DNA of 64,000 nt from Numida meleagris (taxonomy: Eukaryota > Chordata > Aves > Galliformes > Numididae). Positions 63,989 through 64,000 of this stretch are shown piece after piece. Both the position numbers and the translations under genes were made by a program. The stretch spans positions 65,630,583 through 65,694,582 of the forward strand of contig NC_034409.1 of assembly GCF_002078875.1 (NCBI RefSeq). The letters are read 5' to 3'. The notes under the pieces are model-generated. The model ran no database searches. It was not told where the DNA came from and worked only from the letters and a program-made list of their open reading frames with translations. Within the stretch, counting starts at the first letter, position 1; every line of letters starts with the position of its first letter.

Positions 63989-64000
63989 TCAGGTAAATTA

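Noticed and set aside
1..64000. CRISPR arrays, tRNA/rRNA/snRNA genes, endogenous retroviral coding regions
   Set aside because: Looked for and not seen. The periodic repeats are microsatellites or CR1 octamers, and no cloverleaf or retroviral polymerase text was recognised by eye.

Overview
The window reads as noncoding nuclear DNA from a bird, most likely a galliform (chicken-like) or near relative. The main evidence is the dominant interspersed repeat. At least twelve fragments are CR1 non-LTR retrotransposons with the avian 3' end, a GATTCTAT-type octamer that replaces a poly(A) tail. Several still carry readable ORF2 endonuclease or reverse-transcriptase text. Between them lies AT-rich single-copy DNA with short homopolymers and microsatellites. 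There are no operons, rRNA, tRNA or CRISPR arrays, and no multi-exon gene that I can support. The window could be a gene desert or the inside of a long intron.

Layout. 1-1965: unique DNA. 1966-2873: a young-looking CR1 on the minus strand whose 5' end abuts an (ATGTT)n microsatellite at 2877-2962. 2963-9448: unique DNA. 9449-10147: a sharply GC-rich open frame of 226 codons (from GTG) with an (ATAA)n A-rich tail at 10173-10204, followed at once by the 3' end of an older minus-strand CR1 (10206-11012). 11013-30363: mostly unique, with CR1 pieces at 19132, 22151 and 27957, a possible very old CR1/L3-type tail at 22628, and a polypyrimidine tract near 30 kb. 30364-30748: a CR1 that looks like the same subfamily as the 2-kb copy but in opposite orientation. 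34.6-36.3 kb: two CR1 tails, one of them doubtful. 37090-39421: a long but dead CR1 covering endonuclease, RT and 3' end, with an internal deletion. 39422-60162: largely unique, with an unexplained patch of long open frames at 43.8-44.5 kb. 60163-62640: a cluster of four CR1 fragments. The window closes with a 32-base A tract.

The item that best deserves follow-up is the GC-rich frame at 9.45-10.15 kb. It differs from its surroundings in base composition, has coding-like third positions, encodes a helical N-terminal half and a Pro/Ser-rich basic tail, and has an AATAAA-rich 3' edge. I do not recognise the protein. It may be a single-exon retrogene, the last exon of a spliced gene, or a decaying retrocopy. 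Everything else of coding character belongs to CR1 or is weak. All CR1 calls rest on my reading of known CR1 ORF2 and 3'-end motifs; no alignment was run.
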